Part shown: piece by piece, positions 23,801 to 35,074 of the stretch
How positions within the stretch are numbered: position 1 is the first letter of the stretch
Layout: each line of letters starts with the position of its first letter
Assembly (NCBI GenBank): GCA_022316685.1
Contig: JAKJHU010000066.1
Span: 2,008,140-2,072,139 of the forward strand
Source: Progne subis subis
Lineage: Eukaryota; Chordata; Aves; Passeriformes; Hirundinidae
Direction: 5' to 3'
Length of the DNA stretch: 64,000 bases
Notes under the pieces: model-generated
Seen by the model: only the letters and a program-made list of their open reading frames with translations
What the model was told of the DNA's origin: nothing
Databases searched by the model: none
Made by a program: the position numbers and the translations under genes

Positions 23801-26180
23801 CTATAATGTGTCTGTCACTCTGGGCTTCTTAAATATAACTTAACTGTATGTGAGGTCAACTGAGATAATCTGTGCACAGGGCCTGTAAAAACAGCGAAAA
23901 ATGGGATTTTTTTTTCATCTATTTCACAGCAGGTTATATCAGGTGACATTAACTTGCATTTTTCCATAGGCTGAAGGATGCTTACAGTCCCTGGTGCTCA
24001 GATGACGCACAGGCAAGTTGTTAAACTGCAGACATTTGGCTGTGACTCTAGCCATAGGTGGTGCCTGCACAAATTTGTCTTGATAGATGCTTTTTGCCAC
24101 CAGCTTCCTAAAACTAACAGTAGAATTAGCAAGTGCTCTTAGACCTGAATTCAGATCGATTCCACTAAGTACTTTTTACTTAATTAATGGAAAGTGATCT
24201 GCTTGCGAATCAGGGAGAAAAAGAAATGAAACTGCATGCATGGAAAACAAGCAACACCTTTTTTTCTTCTCTCTCACTTTTTCTTTTTAAGTCTGTGGGT
24301 TGACAGTAGGTTTTTGGGCACTGGACATGTCTGCTTGCCAAAGGATTTATCAAGTACATTAAGGAGTCAGAACAGAACATAATCACCATGTGGAGGTTTA
24401 TCTGGCAGGGTGGTTCAGAAGCACACTTCACTGTTGTCCTGTTGAAGTTTAAAATTAAACTTTATTTTATGAGGAGTTGAGGGAACAGAAGGGAAAGAAA
24501 GGCAAGACAAGGCAAAACCTTGAAAGATTAGGTTCACTCTGGATACTCCGCAGTTCTGAAATGATGTTTTAGAAATTCCACATGAGATTTGACCACCAAA
24601 CTCTGTATGTGACTGTGTTCACATATGAACCCAGGAAGATTTTCACACAGATGGAAAAGGGAATAAGCTCAGGGATCCCTTCTGAAGTGCTTTTCCCACC
24701 ATTCCACTTTTCTTCTCAGTGTGTAAGCTCTTCCTGTGTGGTTTTACTGTACTTGGATTCATAACCTAAGCAGCTTCAGGGAGGTCCCTTCAGGCAATTC
24801 ACTCTTCTCCTCCCCAAAATTTGCAGGACACAAACCTGCTACTCTTGTCTATAATTATGCCTTTTAATTTACTGACTCCTAGACACTATGTGGAAAATAT
24901 CTTTCTTTCTTTTTCCCTCCTCATACTGTATTAAGATATCTGTGTGCCTTAGAATATTTTCAGTAAACTGATAAAATCAAATAGGAAACAAGTCATTGCA
25001 GACCCAATAACTGAGGGACTCGTGGTCCAGACTACCACGGCACCCCGCTGTCAGCTGCCCCTTCTGTGAGAGATGAGACTATGGCAGTTTTCACTGCAGC
25101 CAAACTTCTCCATCCCAGCCATCCTGCCATCCACCTCTCATTTGGCTCTTTTTTCATCCTTGCTGTCTCGTGTTCTCTTCAAACCAGTGCCCCTGTGTCA
25201 CACACTCCCCCAAATGCCATCTGTGTGGTTTCTTTCAGACCACTAATGCAAAGCCCTTAGATAGCCCCCTATTTACTTGCTTCAGAGCTGCACTTAGAGG
25301 TCCCACTGCCTGAAACACTGCAATCAAGCTGACAACACAACCAATCATGGTCTGACCTGCAGCCGTTTCCAAGGAAACTCAAGCCACTGCCACAGAAACA
25401 GATTGCACACAGTGGAAGGAAACATGTATTTTGGGTGAAGGGGGAAGAAAAAATAAAAAGAGGCATTTCAGATTTCTTTTTTCCAGTACTTCTGAGTTAT
25501 TACAAAACACTTCTAAAATAATAGTAATGAAAAATGCTTTTGTTAAGAAAAATTGAGTGATGATGGTCATGTGAGTACTTAAAGCCAGGCAAAGACCCTC
25601 CAAGAAAGATCATGAGCTAGAGCTGATTGAGTGGTTGCTCCTGCTTTGCTTCTGAGTCACTTCATAACCCTTGCAAAGTTTTTGCAGAAGATTTCCAAGT
25701 CATTAACTCCATAGTTCCAATGAACAACAGGTCCAGATCAAAATAGGATGAGTTCCTGAAGAAGAAAACTTTGAAGAAAGCAACAAGATTATCATGGCCA
25801 TCCTGGAAACCCAGAGAAAATAACCTAAGAGGCAGGGCCACCTCTCCTCAAGGAAACACCACCACCACATTTTACACTGCTGAGTCTATTTAGTGGATGT
25901 ATTTATCAATTGGGAAAGCTAATTTTTTTCCTTAGTGGAACAATTTATTATCTATTGTGATTTAAAATTTACTTGTAAATCAAGGAAATAAAATTTTCTT
26001 TCTAAATCAATGTCCAACTGTTTGAACACAAGGGACACAAAAGGCCAATCATATTCTTTGTTGGGATGGTTGATGGATGTATCAAAAGTTGTCTGCTGTA
26101 AACTGGGAGCTGTCAGTTTTAATACAATTATCAATGCAATGAGGAAAATGTTACAGGATGTTTTTCACCAGAAGGAAACT
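20882..26180. other. Anonymous AT-rich DNA, no gene recognised
   Basis: No gene, RNA or transposon recognised in about 5.3 kb. Open frames stay under 80 codons and show no domain. It holds an A14 run near 22547-22560 and a small inverted repeat (CGTGGT, 7-bp loop, ACCACG) at 25021-25039. Parts around 21.7-21.9 kb and 23.5-23.65 kb have mixed, non-repetitive composition and could be conserved noncoding DNA, but nothing in a single sequence can show that. Confidence 0.55.
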
Positions 26181-26489
26181 TTACACTAGACCAGGTTGTT
26201 GAGAGACTTGACTAACCTGGCCTTGAGCACTTCCATGGATAGGGCAGCCACAGCTTCCCTGGGCAACCTGTGCCAGGGCCTCACCACCATCGCAGTAAAG
26301 AATTTCTTCCTAATATGCAATCTAAACCTACTCTCACTTAGTTTAAACTCATTCTACCCTTGTAAAAAAACCCTCTCCAGATTTCCTGTAGGGTCCCTTC
26401 AAGTACTAAAAGTCTTCCAGAAGGTTATCTCAGAGCTTTCTGTTCTCCAGATAGAACAATCTCAATTTTCTAAGCCTGTTTCTGGCTAG
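26181..26489 (-). mobile_element. CR1 LINE fragment lacking a recognisable 3' terminus
   Basis: Reverse-complemented CR1. Plus-strand landmarks are ACACTAGACCAGGTTG, ACCTGGCCTTGAGCACTTCC, ATGGATAGGGCAGCCACAGC, CTGGGCAACCTGTGCCAGGG, CCTCACCACCATCGCAGTAA, AGAATTTCTTCCTAATATGC and TCTAAACCTACTCTCACTTA. The roughly 80 bp that should precede it (the 3'-terminal GAATCATAGAATGG block and CCATGGGCAGG block) are not recognisable, so the 3' end is deleted or eroded. The 97-codon plus frame across it is antisense repeat read-through. Confidence 0.92.
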
Positions 26490-29400
26490 AGACTCTTATT
26501 TCCAGGCTGTGGTTAGTTGCACCTCAGAGTAGACCAAATGGACCAAATGGACCATGTTCTACAAACAGGTCTTGATTTCATCTGATCCTGGAGTGAGCCC
26601 AGAGTGCCTCAGTCAGGGCTGGATGTTTAACTCCAGTCCTCTACATTTAGTTAGCTAATTTTCTCATCACTGACTGGGAGAGTAGAGCTTGGAAGAGGGC
26701 TGCCAACATCAAGGAGTAAGTAAATAAAACATTCTTTGAGAACTGTGTTGGGCAATTTGAGAGAGGGACTTTGGGAAAAAGGTGAGGTGGTTTTGTTGGA
26801 ATGAAAGTCTCCTTTTGTACTGCTGTTCTATTCCATAAAGAACTGCCATGAAGGACATAGAAAACTGGGTTCTTTCTGACTTTTGGTGATGACTATGAGG
26901 AAGGAATCTCAGGAGGACAGAAAATGGAGCCAAGAACTTCCTATTGTGCTTTTACACTGACTCTGACAAATACAACTTTCACTCTGGATGTGCGTTGCTA
27001 ATCCATGGAACCTGACCCAAACATCTGTGCAAGAAGTGTATCATAATTCAATAAATATTAATTAAATCTCAACCTCAGTATAATCATGGTTTGTGACCCT
27101 GGGCAACTGTCTATGATCTGCACCCAGAAAAAAACCGAAATGCCAACAGAAACTAATATGAGGAGAAGGAGTTGTGTATTGGAGGGAAAACTGACTACAG
27201 CAAGCAATATTTGGACCAGTCAGTATATGAACAACATCACACTTATAAAATGAGTTTTTTCCCAAGGAAGGAGTAGTTTTCCTCCTGCCGTGAGTGCCCA
27301 TTGCTCCACCTTAAGTTCAGTTCTCTGCCAGGTGCTGTCTGCTTTCGCAGTTCTGTTCTATCCTGCATTGTGGCTGTAGTGCAATATATGACAATTAGTA
27401 AGAACTGTGAATCAAGGCTTCCAGCTATGATGAGACAGCAGATAGATTAATTAAAAGAAAAAGAGCTTTTGGGGAGGGAGACTTAAAGGAATCTCAGTTA
27501 GACAGCTCACATTCTAATGGTAATAAGCTAATTTTAACAAGAATAGTCCTGAGTTTCTCATAGGGTTCTTCCTAAATCTCTGAATGTGACAGTTACATTT
27601 TACAGTGGCCATAAGATACATCAAATGGATCTAGGGAAATAAGATAAATCTTTAGCTTTCAAACATCCAGTTTTATTTTTCTTCCTGGTGTCAACAGTAC
27701 ACCATCATACATGGTTTTTTTTTCAAATGGAAGACTTCATGCTGTGGATCTCTTGCAATGAAAACTCATTATTCTGTTTATGAAGAGTATGAAATGACTT
27801 AAAATGCAATCCCTCTATGTCCATAAATTGAAGTCAAACATGTTGTTCAGGCAGAATCAAAGGCAATGTGTTTGTGGTCCCCAGTGGCTGAGGAATAAGG
27901 GAGGAATTCAACTGCATTGCAATTAGTGTAATCAAAAAAATATGGATTTGTTTTTAAATCAAGAGGCAGACAGAAGTTGCTTTTTATGGACTGAAAACAC
28001 TTAGTTCAAGTTTGAGTTAGGAGAAATTTTCTAGGATTCATTTAAGCATGGCTCTTTATTTACTTCTCAGCAGAGTTTCCTCACTTTGCACAAATAATTT
28101 TTAGCAAATTATTTAAAATGCCCATTTCCTTTTCACCATTATACAACTCTAACTATATCTCACTGCTTTGAATTTCCAGTGGTTCCTGTCAAGCCCTGTT
28201 TTAGACAGTTGTATCAGTGTATGTCTGAAAGGCAAGAGAGACTTCCTTTTTGTGCCAAGGAAGCTGAAAGACGTGGTTTGATATCCTCTTTATCTCAAGA
28301 TTTCTCACAGTAACTTTTCTAAGTGTCTAAAAAAACTGATGTTGCCATGTGCAATACGATTTAGGTGGATGCATTTACCCAAACTTTGTAGAGTTCAAAA
28401 CTAACCAGACACCTTAGACTTCATTATTTCCAAGGTTTCTGTGGTATGGAGCTGTTGTCACTGTATCTGAATTTGCATTAGGACATGGGCCATGCAATTC
28501 ATCAGCTCCTTGACAGCACTACAACAGGAAAATAGCAAATATACGCTAATAGGGCTGGGGGACTGACCATTAGGGATTTTAAGAACCATTACTAATTGTA
28601 ACTGCTTCATTTTTTAAATGCAGACAGGAAAAAAGAGAGATTTGTATGTGTGTGTATGTCTGTTTTGAAAGCCAGTGAAAACACTGACTGCCTCTGCTTA
28701 GAAATGAACGCAAAAAATGAAGAGGCAAAGAAGACACAATCCCCAGCAGTTTAAGGTATTTACCTAGAAGTAAAGTCCTGAAATTTTGTCATGTCTTTGA
28801 TAATCAATCTGTAGAACCTTTGGATGAAAATGGAAAGAACACAGGAGCAGGCAGTTCAGACCAGGACTCTCCACTTCTACATGACCACAGCTCAGAGTTT
28901 TGCTTCTCCTCCATTCTCTGCAATGTCTTGGTTTCCTTTCCTTGGTGACTGTAAACTTAGGAGGAATAAGGAGTCTCATTTTCTCAGCTCATTGATTCTT
29001 CTGGTGTTCCATTAAATGCAGGAGTGTTTGGGGATTACGAGCTCCTGCCCCTTCTGGGGACAGTGAATTACCCAGGACATGCATAAATATAGAAAAGATA
29101 GATGGAACTGTGTCTTTCTTCTCCAGTTGTGTTATAAGAAGCACCTACTGAATTGAATTCCAGGTTCATGGAGAGTCTCAGTCAGATGATCTGACTGAAA
29201 TGCTCTGCTTCACACAGAGCTGAAGTTCAGATGCAACATGCAGATGTGATATTAACTTGTTCTACATAGCTCCTTATTTGATATCTTCCGTCTAAGGTAT
29301 GTGGCTCTTATCCAGAACTAAGCAAGGCACTCAGGTGTGTAATTTTGATCTTGGATTCTGTTTTTCAATCTATATCCCTTAAATTAGTCACTACAGATTG

Positions 29401-31913
29401 CATGCTTTGTTGGACCTGCCCCTTCATCTGTCAGGTATTGTATAAATCAGTGATAATTAGCATTTCCCAAACCTGCAGCAAATTATGAAGACAGTTACAT
29501 TAAAGAGCGAGAACTGCTCAAAGTCTGAGGTGACAAATAGAGTAGTATGGAAAGCAATTCTTTTCTGTCCTGTTAAAATTCTATAGAATACAATAATGTA
29601 TCTGCTCTGTGTTGAAAACGTGAGAGAAGTCTATCTCACACTGATCACGTCAGGGCACTCACTAGGCTTTAGCTCTACTGTTACCTCCATAATTTGAACC
29701 AGAGACAGATCTTGCACTTTATTCATACCTATAAATGCATTGGTTATGCTTGGTTGGCTACTCCAGAATGAGTCTCTTTCCAGTTTACCATAGACCTATG
29801 ATATATTTTCTGTCTAAAGTGTTTCTTTGAGCACCTCTGGACAAAGTTGGGTTGTTCACAGCAGATCTTTAGTGAACAGTCTCTTAACTGAACATCTTAC
29901 CCAAGAGCTCTAGGAATTGGAGCCTGTCTGAAGATTTTTGCATTTGTAAAGATATTTCCTCTTTGAGAAATACTTATTTTTCACAGGAAGAAAGTATTTT
30001 CTAGAATTTCTTTTATCCTGAAAACCAGAACAAACTCTGTCAGGGCTACTACCAAATCTATCAAGATAGGCATTTACCAAAGCGGATGACAAAACCTATC
30101 TTTAATTTCAGCTTTCTTCTCAGCTCTGTCTTCAAGAATACATTAACTGGATGCACCAAAGCATAGTTAAGAATTATTGATCTTTGCTGAAATCCAGCTT
30201 CTGAGTATGTTTAGGAAGATAAACAGGAACAGATTTCATCACATTTACAGAAAAGAGAAGTAACAACACTCATTATGCCACCAACTCATTTCACTCTGAC
30301 GCCAGGGGTCTACCCACTGGACACATTGTATTTTCTTAAAACACATTGATTGAATACAGTGTGAGGTTTTGTTTGCTGGAATTCATTGCTTAGAATTGTT
30401 CCCAGGCTATTTGCTATTATTATGCCCTTACAGTTTCTTTGGCTGTTTTGCCATTTCTCTAGTTGATAACCCTGTTATTCCCCCATGCTTAATCCTCCCC
30501 TGGACTCTGCTGCTTGATTGTATGGGGTTGTTATCACCACTGATTGACTGGCCGTGTCTTTTAGTCCCTTTCTGTCTGTGTAGGTGGGGGGTTAAAGCAC
30601 TGAAAAGAGGGATTAGAAGCAGGTTTGTAGCCCATAACTCTGCACTTAGGTGACTGACGTCATGGTAATTAGAATTTTCAAGGTCCCTGTAATGCCATTG
30701 CATGGTTATCATTACAATTTAAAATCCAAATGGGTTCTCTGCACCCTGTAGTTATTTCCAACATATTTTTTATTTTTCTTCTCTCCTCACTGAGTTAAAA
30801 ATCTCTTTTACTTCTTTAAAGAGTTTGTGCTGGTCTCTGCCTACACCTGATTGTGTCTCAGTCTTTACAAAATTCCTCTCCTGGTTTGCATAACCATAGG
30901 TTTATCCCTTTTTCTTTCTACTTTTTCATCATAAATTCTTCTGTGTGGTGTCTGACCTGCCTGAAAGAAAATCACCACATTACCTGCAAATGGGCTTGGC
31001 TGCTTTTGACACCAAGCAACTCTCAGATTGATTTTCAGCAATAGTTATTCACACACAAACCTTAACAGCCTGGCACCTGTGTGTCTATCAACCCCTTTTG
31101 GTAGCCCTTGTTTCTGGCCATACCCCTGGGTCAAAGAACAAACGTCTGCTGTCGATTCTATCCATTTGCCAGCATCTCTGGGGAATAAAGAGGGAGCACA
31201 GCTACAGAACCAAAGGTTAGGAAAATTCATTAAACAAAAATAATGAATCCCTCTGTTCCTAGGAACCAGCTCAGCAAAGATATTTAATTACTTGCCGGTC
31301 TTTACTCATATCCTCTTAGTGAGGTACGTGTTTATGAACTTGTGGTAGATTGGAATCACACAGAGTTTGAATTCAGCATTTAAGATTAAAAAAGAAAAAA
31401 AAGGAAAAGGAAAAGAAAGAGAAAGAAAAAGAAAAATAATAATTTCCAGTATAAATTTCTGAAATTATTGTTGCAATCTTTATGTAAAAAAGATTTCAAC
31501 TATTTTTGTTGTTGCTACATGATAATTTTGGTTTTCTTTTACAAAGGCACAATTCCACTTCATATCTAGCAGTGAGTTATGAATGCTTCTTTATCAGTTG
31601 GGATAGGATATTTATGAATATAAATTTGCCCAAGTGCACAGCTACTGAGTCCACCCTTCTCTCTACTCTTAAGCATTTTATAGATAATTGCATTTTTATT
31701 TTTAGATAGCCTAGGAGGAACTTCCAAGGTTTGCACCTCTGTTTATTTTTTTATCTCTACTAAATAATGCCTGTGTGAAGTCCTGGAAAGATGAGTAAAA
31801 TGCAGCAACACTTAAAAAAATTCCTTGACCTTGTCACCTTCTTTTATGAATCTAGGACTTTCCTAAGTGTGAATTTGTATCTTTGTCAATCCCCAGTTTC
31901 TTGAAATCTTTGT
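26490..31913. other. Anonymous DNA, no gene recognised
   Basis: About 5.4 kb with no recognisable gene or transposon. The part from about 30.36 to 31.25 kb is somewhat GC-richer and carries overlapping 94-codon frames on opposite strands (30369-30653 plus, 30428-30712 minus). This looks compositional, though a worn retroviral fragment cannot be excluded. A purine-only tract lies at 31386-31438. Confidence 0.5.
31386..31438 (+). repeat. A/G-rich low-complexity tract
   Basis: An almost pure A/G tract of about 50 bp built from GAAAA, GGAAAA and GAAAGA units. Long homopurine tracts can form triplexes, but no function is implied. Confidence 0.85.
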
Positions 31914-32065
31914 CACAGAATCTAAGAACCACAGAATGGTTTGGGGTTGGAAGAGAGCTTAAATATCATTCAGTTCCAACCCCCCTGCCATGGGCAGGGA
32001 CTCCAACCAGTATCTCAGGTTGCTCCAAACACAATCCAGCCTGGATACTTCATGGGATGGGATAT
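31914..32065 (-). mobile_element. CR1 LINE 3'-end fragment
   Basis: Reverse-complemented CR1 3' end. Landmarks are CCACAGAATGGTTTGGGGTT, GGAAGAGAGCTTAAATATCA, TTCCAACCCCCCTGCCATGG, GCAGGGACTCCAACCAG, AGGTTGCTCCAAACACAATC and CAGCCTGGATACTTCATGGG. After about 150 bp the similarity stops. The 110- and 84-codon frames overlapping it are repeat-derived. Confidence 0.93.
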
Positions 32066-32434
32066 ATAACATCTACAGAGAAAAAGAACAAACAGAAAGA
32101 GAAGAAACTGAAAACTTTCAGGCCAATACCATTAAGCCACCATTTAGTCAAACGTGGCTTTCTGGTGAGTGTGGTGTGCAGCTGTTCCGTGAAATATCTC
32201 AGCATTTTAAATTAAGGTTAAAACATCTAAACTTTTTCTGCTGATTGTCCTCAGCTGAATGTCCCACACAGTTGGTTGGCTGCCTCAGGAAAGGGCAGAT
32301 GGAGATGGAGGACATGAGAGTCATAACACGTAATTTAAATGTCTTAACCTTTATTTAAAGGTATTAAGATCTGAGAGATACTTGTGATTAGCTAGACTGG
32401 GGTTAAGTTTTTAGTGGTTTGTTGGTTTTTTGGG

Positions 32435-32471
32435 TTTTTTTGTTTGTTTGTTTGTTTGTTCGTTTGTTTGG
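32435..32471. repeat. (TTTG)n microsatellite
   Basis: About seven TTTG tetramers with one C substitution (GTTCGTTTG), inside a broader T/G-only tract that begins near 32409. Confidence 0.88.
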
Positions 32472-33253
32472 CTTTTTTTTCCCTCTAGAATGAAATTTTC
32501 CTTATTAGCTTTTTCATAGACAGAGAGTGAGTTATGACATAACTTATCTGCCAATATCTTTTCAATAGCACTGTGGGGCTTCAGTGGTTTATTGGACTGT
32601 AGGTCCATTGGGATCCAGGAAATGGAGGGTTTCTTTCTGTCACTTGTTAATTGCAAATTATCTCTATTTCTGCTTCTCAGTTTCTTTTTATTGTCTTTCT
32701 GTAAAATGGAGGAAAAGATGCTGCTTGCTTTGTAAGAGACCTTCAAGATTCCTGGCATTCTCATATTTTTGAGCCTCTAAGTTTTTAAAGACCCTAGTTA
32801 CTTTGTTGAAGTAAAACCGTTCAAAATTAATCATACGTAAGAAATCTGAGTTCATTCTCTACTTGGCTGATTATTTCTGTGCTTTGGACAGTCCTGTGCT
32901 ACTGCTGTCAATATGAGAAAGCTCCCATGAAGCAACTTTAATGCATCTAAGAAATAAAGCACTACTGTTCCCATGTTTGATGACATAAATCTCTTCAGTT
33001 TCCCTAAAAACATCTGTATCTGCTCGAGTAAATGATTCTGATATTTTTGTGCATCCTGTGCTTGTTATTGTGGGGTGTTTCCAGTTGGTCCCTGTTTAGA
33101 ATATAATGTAAATACAGACAGCAGAGTTAACACACTTTCTTCAGCCAATCTTTTCAGATTCTTGGAAGACAAGTCCTTGCTTTTGACCCAAGGATTTTGT
33201 TTGATATTGAAATAAAAATGTTGATCTTGAAAATACCATGAATTACTTGGGAG

Positions 33254-33277
33254 AAAAAAAAAAAAAAAAAAAAAAAA
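33254..33277. repeat. Poly(A) run, 24 bp
   Basis: 24 uninterrupted A followed by GAAAAGAAAAGG. No retroposon body recognised upstream. Confidence 0.88.
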
Positions 33278-34502
33278 GAAAAGAAAAGGTACCTTTTTAT
33301 TCTTTTTCTCTTTTTCCTTCCAGTTAGGTCTGAGAAGAGGTTGTCTGACATCCATCACTTGACTCAGGACAGATTTATAGGATGTTAATGCCCTTTACAT
33401 TACTTTCCAGTTTGTCAGAGTTTAAACTCTGAGCCAAGCTCTCCTAAAAGGAGACCAAAAAGAAACAAAAGTAATGATGAAAATAAATATTATGGAAAGC
33501 CTCTTGAGATAATCTGTTCTTCTTTTATATTTTCTGTATTTCAGTTTTTCACCAATAAAACACAAAGGATAAGAAATATATCTGGGAGTCATGGAGCTTA
33601 GGGGACTCTAGTGAGTAATATCTGCAAAATGAAGAAATTTCAGAGGTGCATCCTTGCCACAAAAGCACAGGGTAGCTTCTGCCTATCCCAGTGCCTGCTA
33701 TTGCAATACTTGCTGGTTGGAATCATCCTTTGAAGGTTGTTTTGTGACCTGTATGAAATGAATGTAGTGCCCACCAGCAATTACTGTGCTAACTGCTCTC
33801 TCCTTTATATAAAGCCATATTGGCAGTGTTTTGGATCACCTCTGATACCTCAGAGACAATATGTGCATGATGAACTCTTTTACAGCTCCACTGCAAGTTT
33901 CCTTCCTGCCACACCGCAGCAGAGTGATGAGAAACCAGAAGTAAACTTGCATTGCTCTTCTTTACTGCCTGTTTGCTCTTGGGATGTCAAAACATTGGAT
34001 ACATAGGGGTTTTATTTATTGTATTAAATTTTAATGTTGTCTGGCACCAAGACCACCCTCTATGCTAGGACTCACATCCCTAAACCCTCTTCTTTCAAAG
34101 GCTATGCAGTTGCTTTCCAGTTGTCTATTGGAAACACTCCCTGGTCTGCGCTAGACCTCAGGCTGTGTTTGGGAAATTCTTGGAGGATATTTGTTTCCTC
34201 TTGTGGAAACCTTGCCAGGGATTGTTTTAACATTCTAGTAGCTTGAGGAACATTTTCTGGTATAATCTAATTTAACAGTGTTCATGGAGCCAGCCTATCC
34301 CTGAAGCATTGCAAGTGAAATCCTTTTCTGGGTGCATCTCTGGATAATAATGCACAAAGGTGTCTCAAGATGGTCCATAAAATGACTATAAAACTTATAC
34401 TATTCTGTTTGTGTAACACATGAAATTTTAGGGGCCGCTGTTGAAATTGTTGGACTCAATTTTGAACTAAAACTTAAGAGGAGGGTTAGAGGAGAAAATC
34501 AC

Positions 34503-35074
34503 TGTATTGGTTTTGGTTGGGGTAGTGTTTATTTTCTTCACAGTAGCTGGTTCGGGGGCTGCATTTTGGATTTGTGCTGAAAACTGCGTTGATAACACAG
34601 GGATGTTTTTCTTATTGTTCGCAGTGTTTACACACAGTCCAGGCCGTTTCTGCTCTTCTCCTTACCCCACCAGTCTGGGGCTGCACAAGGAGCTGGGAGG
34701 GGACACAGCCAAGGACATCTGACCCCAGCTGACCCCAGGGATATTCCATAACTTGTGGCACCAAGCTCTGCAATTACAGCTAGGGGAAGGAGAAGGAAGT
34801 GAGGGACATTCAGAGTGATGGTGTTTGTCCCCAGGTCACTCTCATCCATGATGAAACCCTGCTTTCTTGGCTTTCCTGCTTGCTGATTGCAAACAGTGAA
34901 TTAATTCCTTGTTTTGTTTATGTGTGCAGCTTTTGTTTTTCTTATTAAACTGTTTTTCTCTCAACCCACATGTTTTATCGCTCCAAGCCTTCTGACTCTC
35001 TCCCCCGTCCATCTGGGTGGGTGTGGGTGAGTAGCTTTTTGGGGCTGAGCTCCTGTCATGGTTAATCCATGACA
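34503..35074 (+). mobile_element. Solo LTR of an avian endogenous retrovirus
   Basis: About 570 bp begin TGTATTGGTTTTGG and end CCATGACA, giving TG...CA termini. The inner text matches a very common bird LTR by eye: TTTTCTTCACAGTAGCTGG, TTTTGGATTTGTGCTGAAAA, GTTGATAACACAGGGATGTT, TGCACAAGGAGCTGGGAGGG, GACACAGCCAAGGACATCTG, GGGATATTCCATA, AATTCCTTGTTTTG, and CTTATTAAACTGTTTTTCTC with an ATTAAA polyadenylation signal at 34944-34949. No second LTR and no gag, pol or env remnant is visible on either side, so recombination between LTRs probably removed the provirus. The usual TATA region is degraded (AATTACAGCTAGG). A clean target-site duplication is not seen at TG...CA. ERVL- versus ERVK-type assignment is not settled. 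Confidence 0.85.

Larger units (their letters stand above)
32066..34502. other. Anonymous DNA with simple repeats, no gene recognised
   Basis: No gene recognised. It holds a (TTTG)n tract and an A24 run, listed separately. A 117-codon minus-strand frame (32411-32764) ends in a Gln/Thr/Lys/Asn-rich tail that is simply the translated (TTTG)n repeat. A 97-codon minus frame at 33065-33358 contains a poly-Phe stretch from the A24 run. Neither is a credible gene. Confidence 0.6.

Noticed and set aside
25021..25039. Small inverted repeat CGTGGT / ACCACG with a 7-bp loop
   Set aside because: A 6-bp stem is expected by chance many times in 64 kb.
30369..30712. GC-richer patch with opposed 94-codon frames, considered as a worn LTR or retroviral fragment
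   Set aside because: I could not match it to any LTR or retroviral wording, and no termini are visible.
31883..32215. 110-codon plus-strand frame
   Set aside because: It overlaps the CR1 fragment at 31914-32065 and ends in low-complexity Lys/Glu-rich sequence.
32411..32764. 117-codon minus-strand frame
   Set aside because: The C-terminus is the translated (TTTG)n repeat and no domain is visible.
33065..33358. 97-codon minus-strand frame with a poly-Phe core
   Set aside because: The hydrophobic core is the translated A24 run, not a membrane segment.
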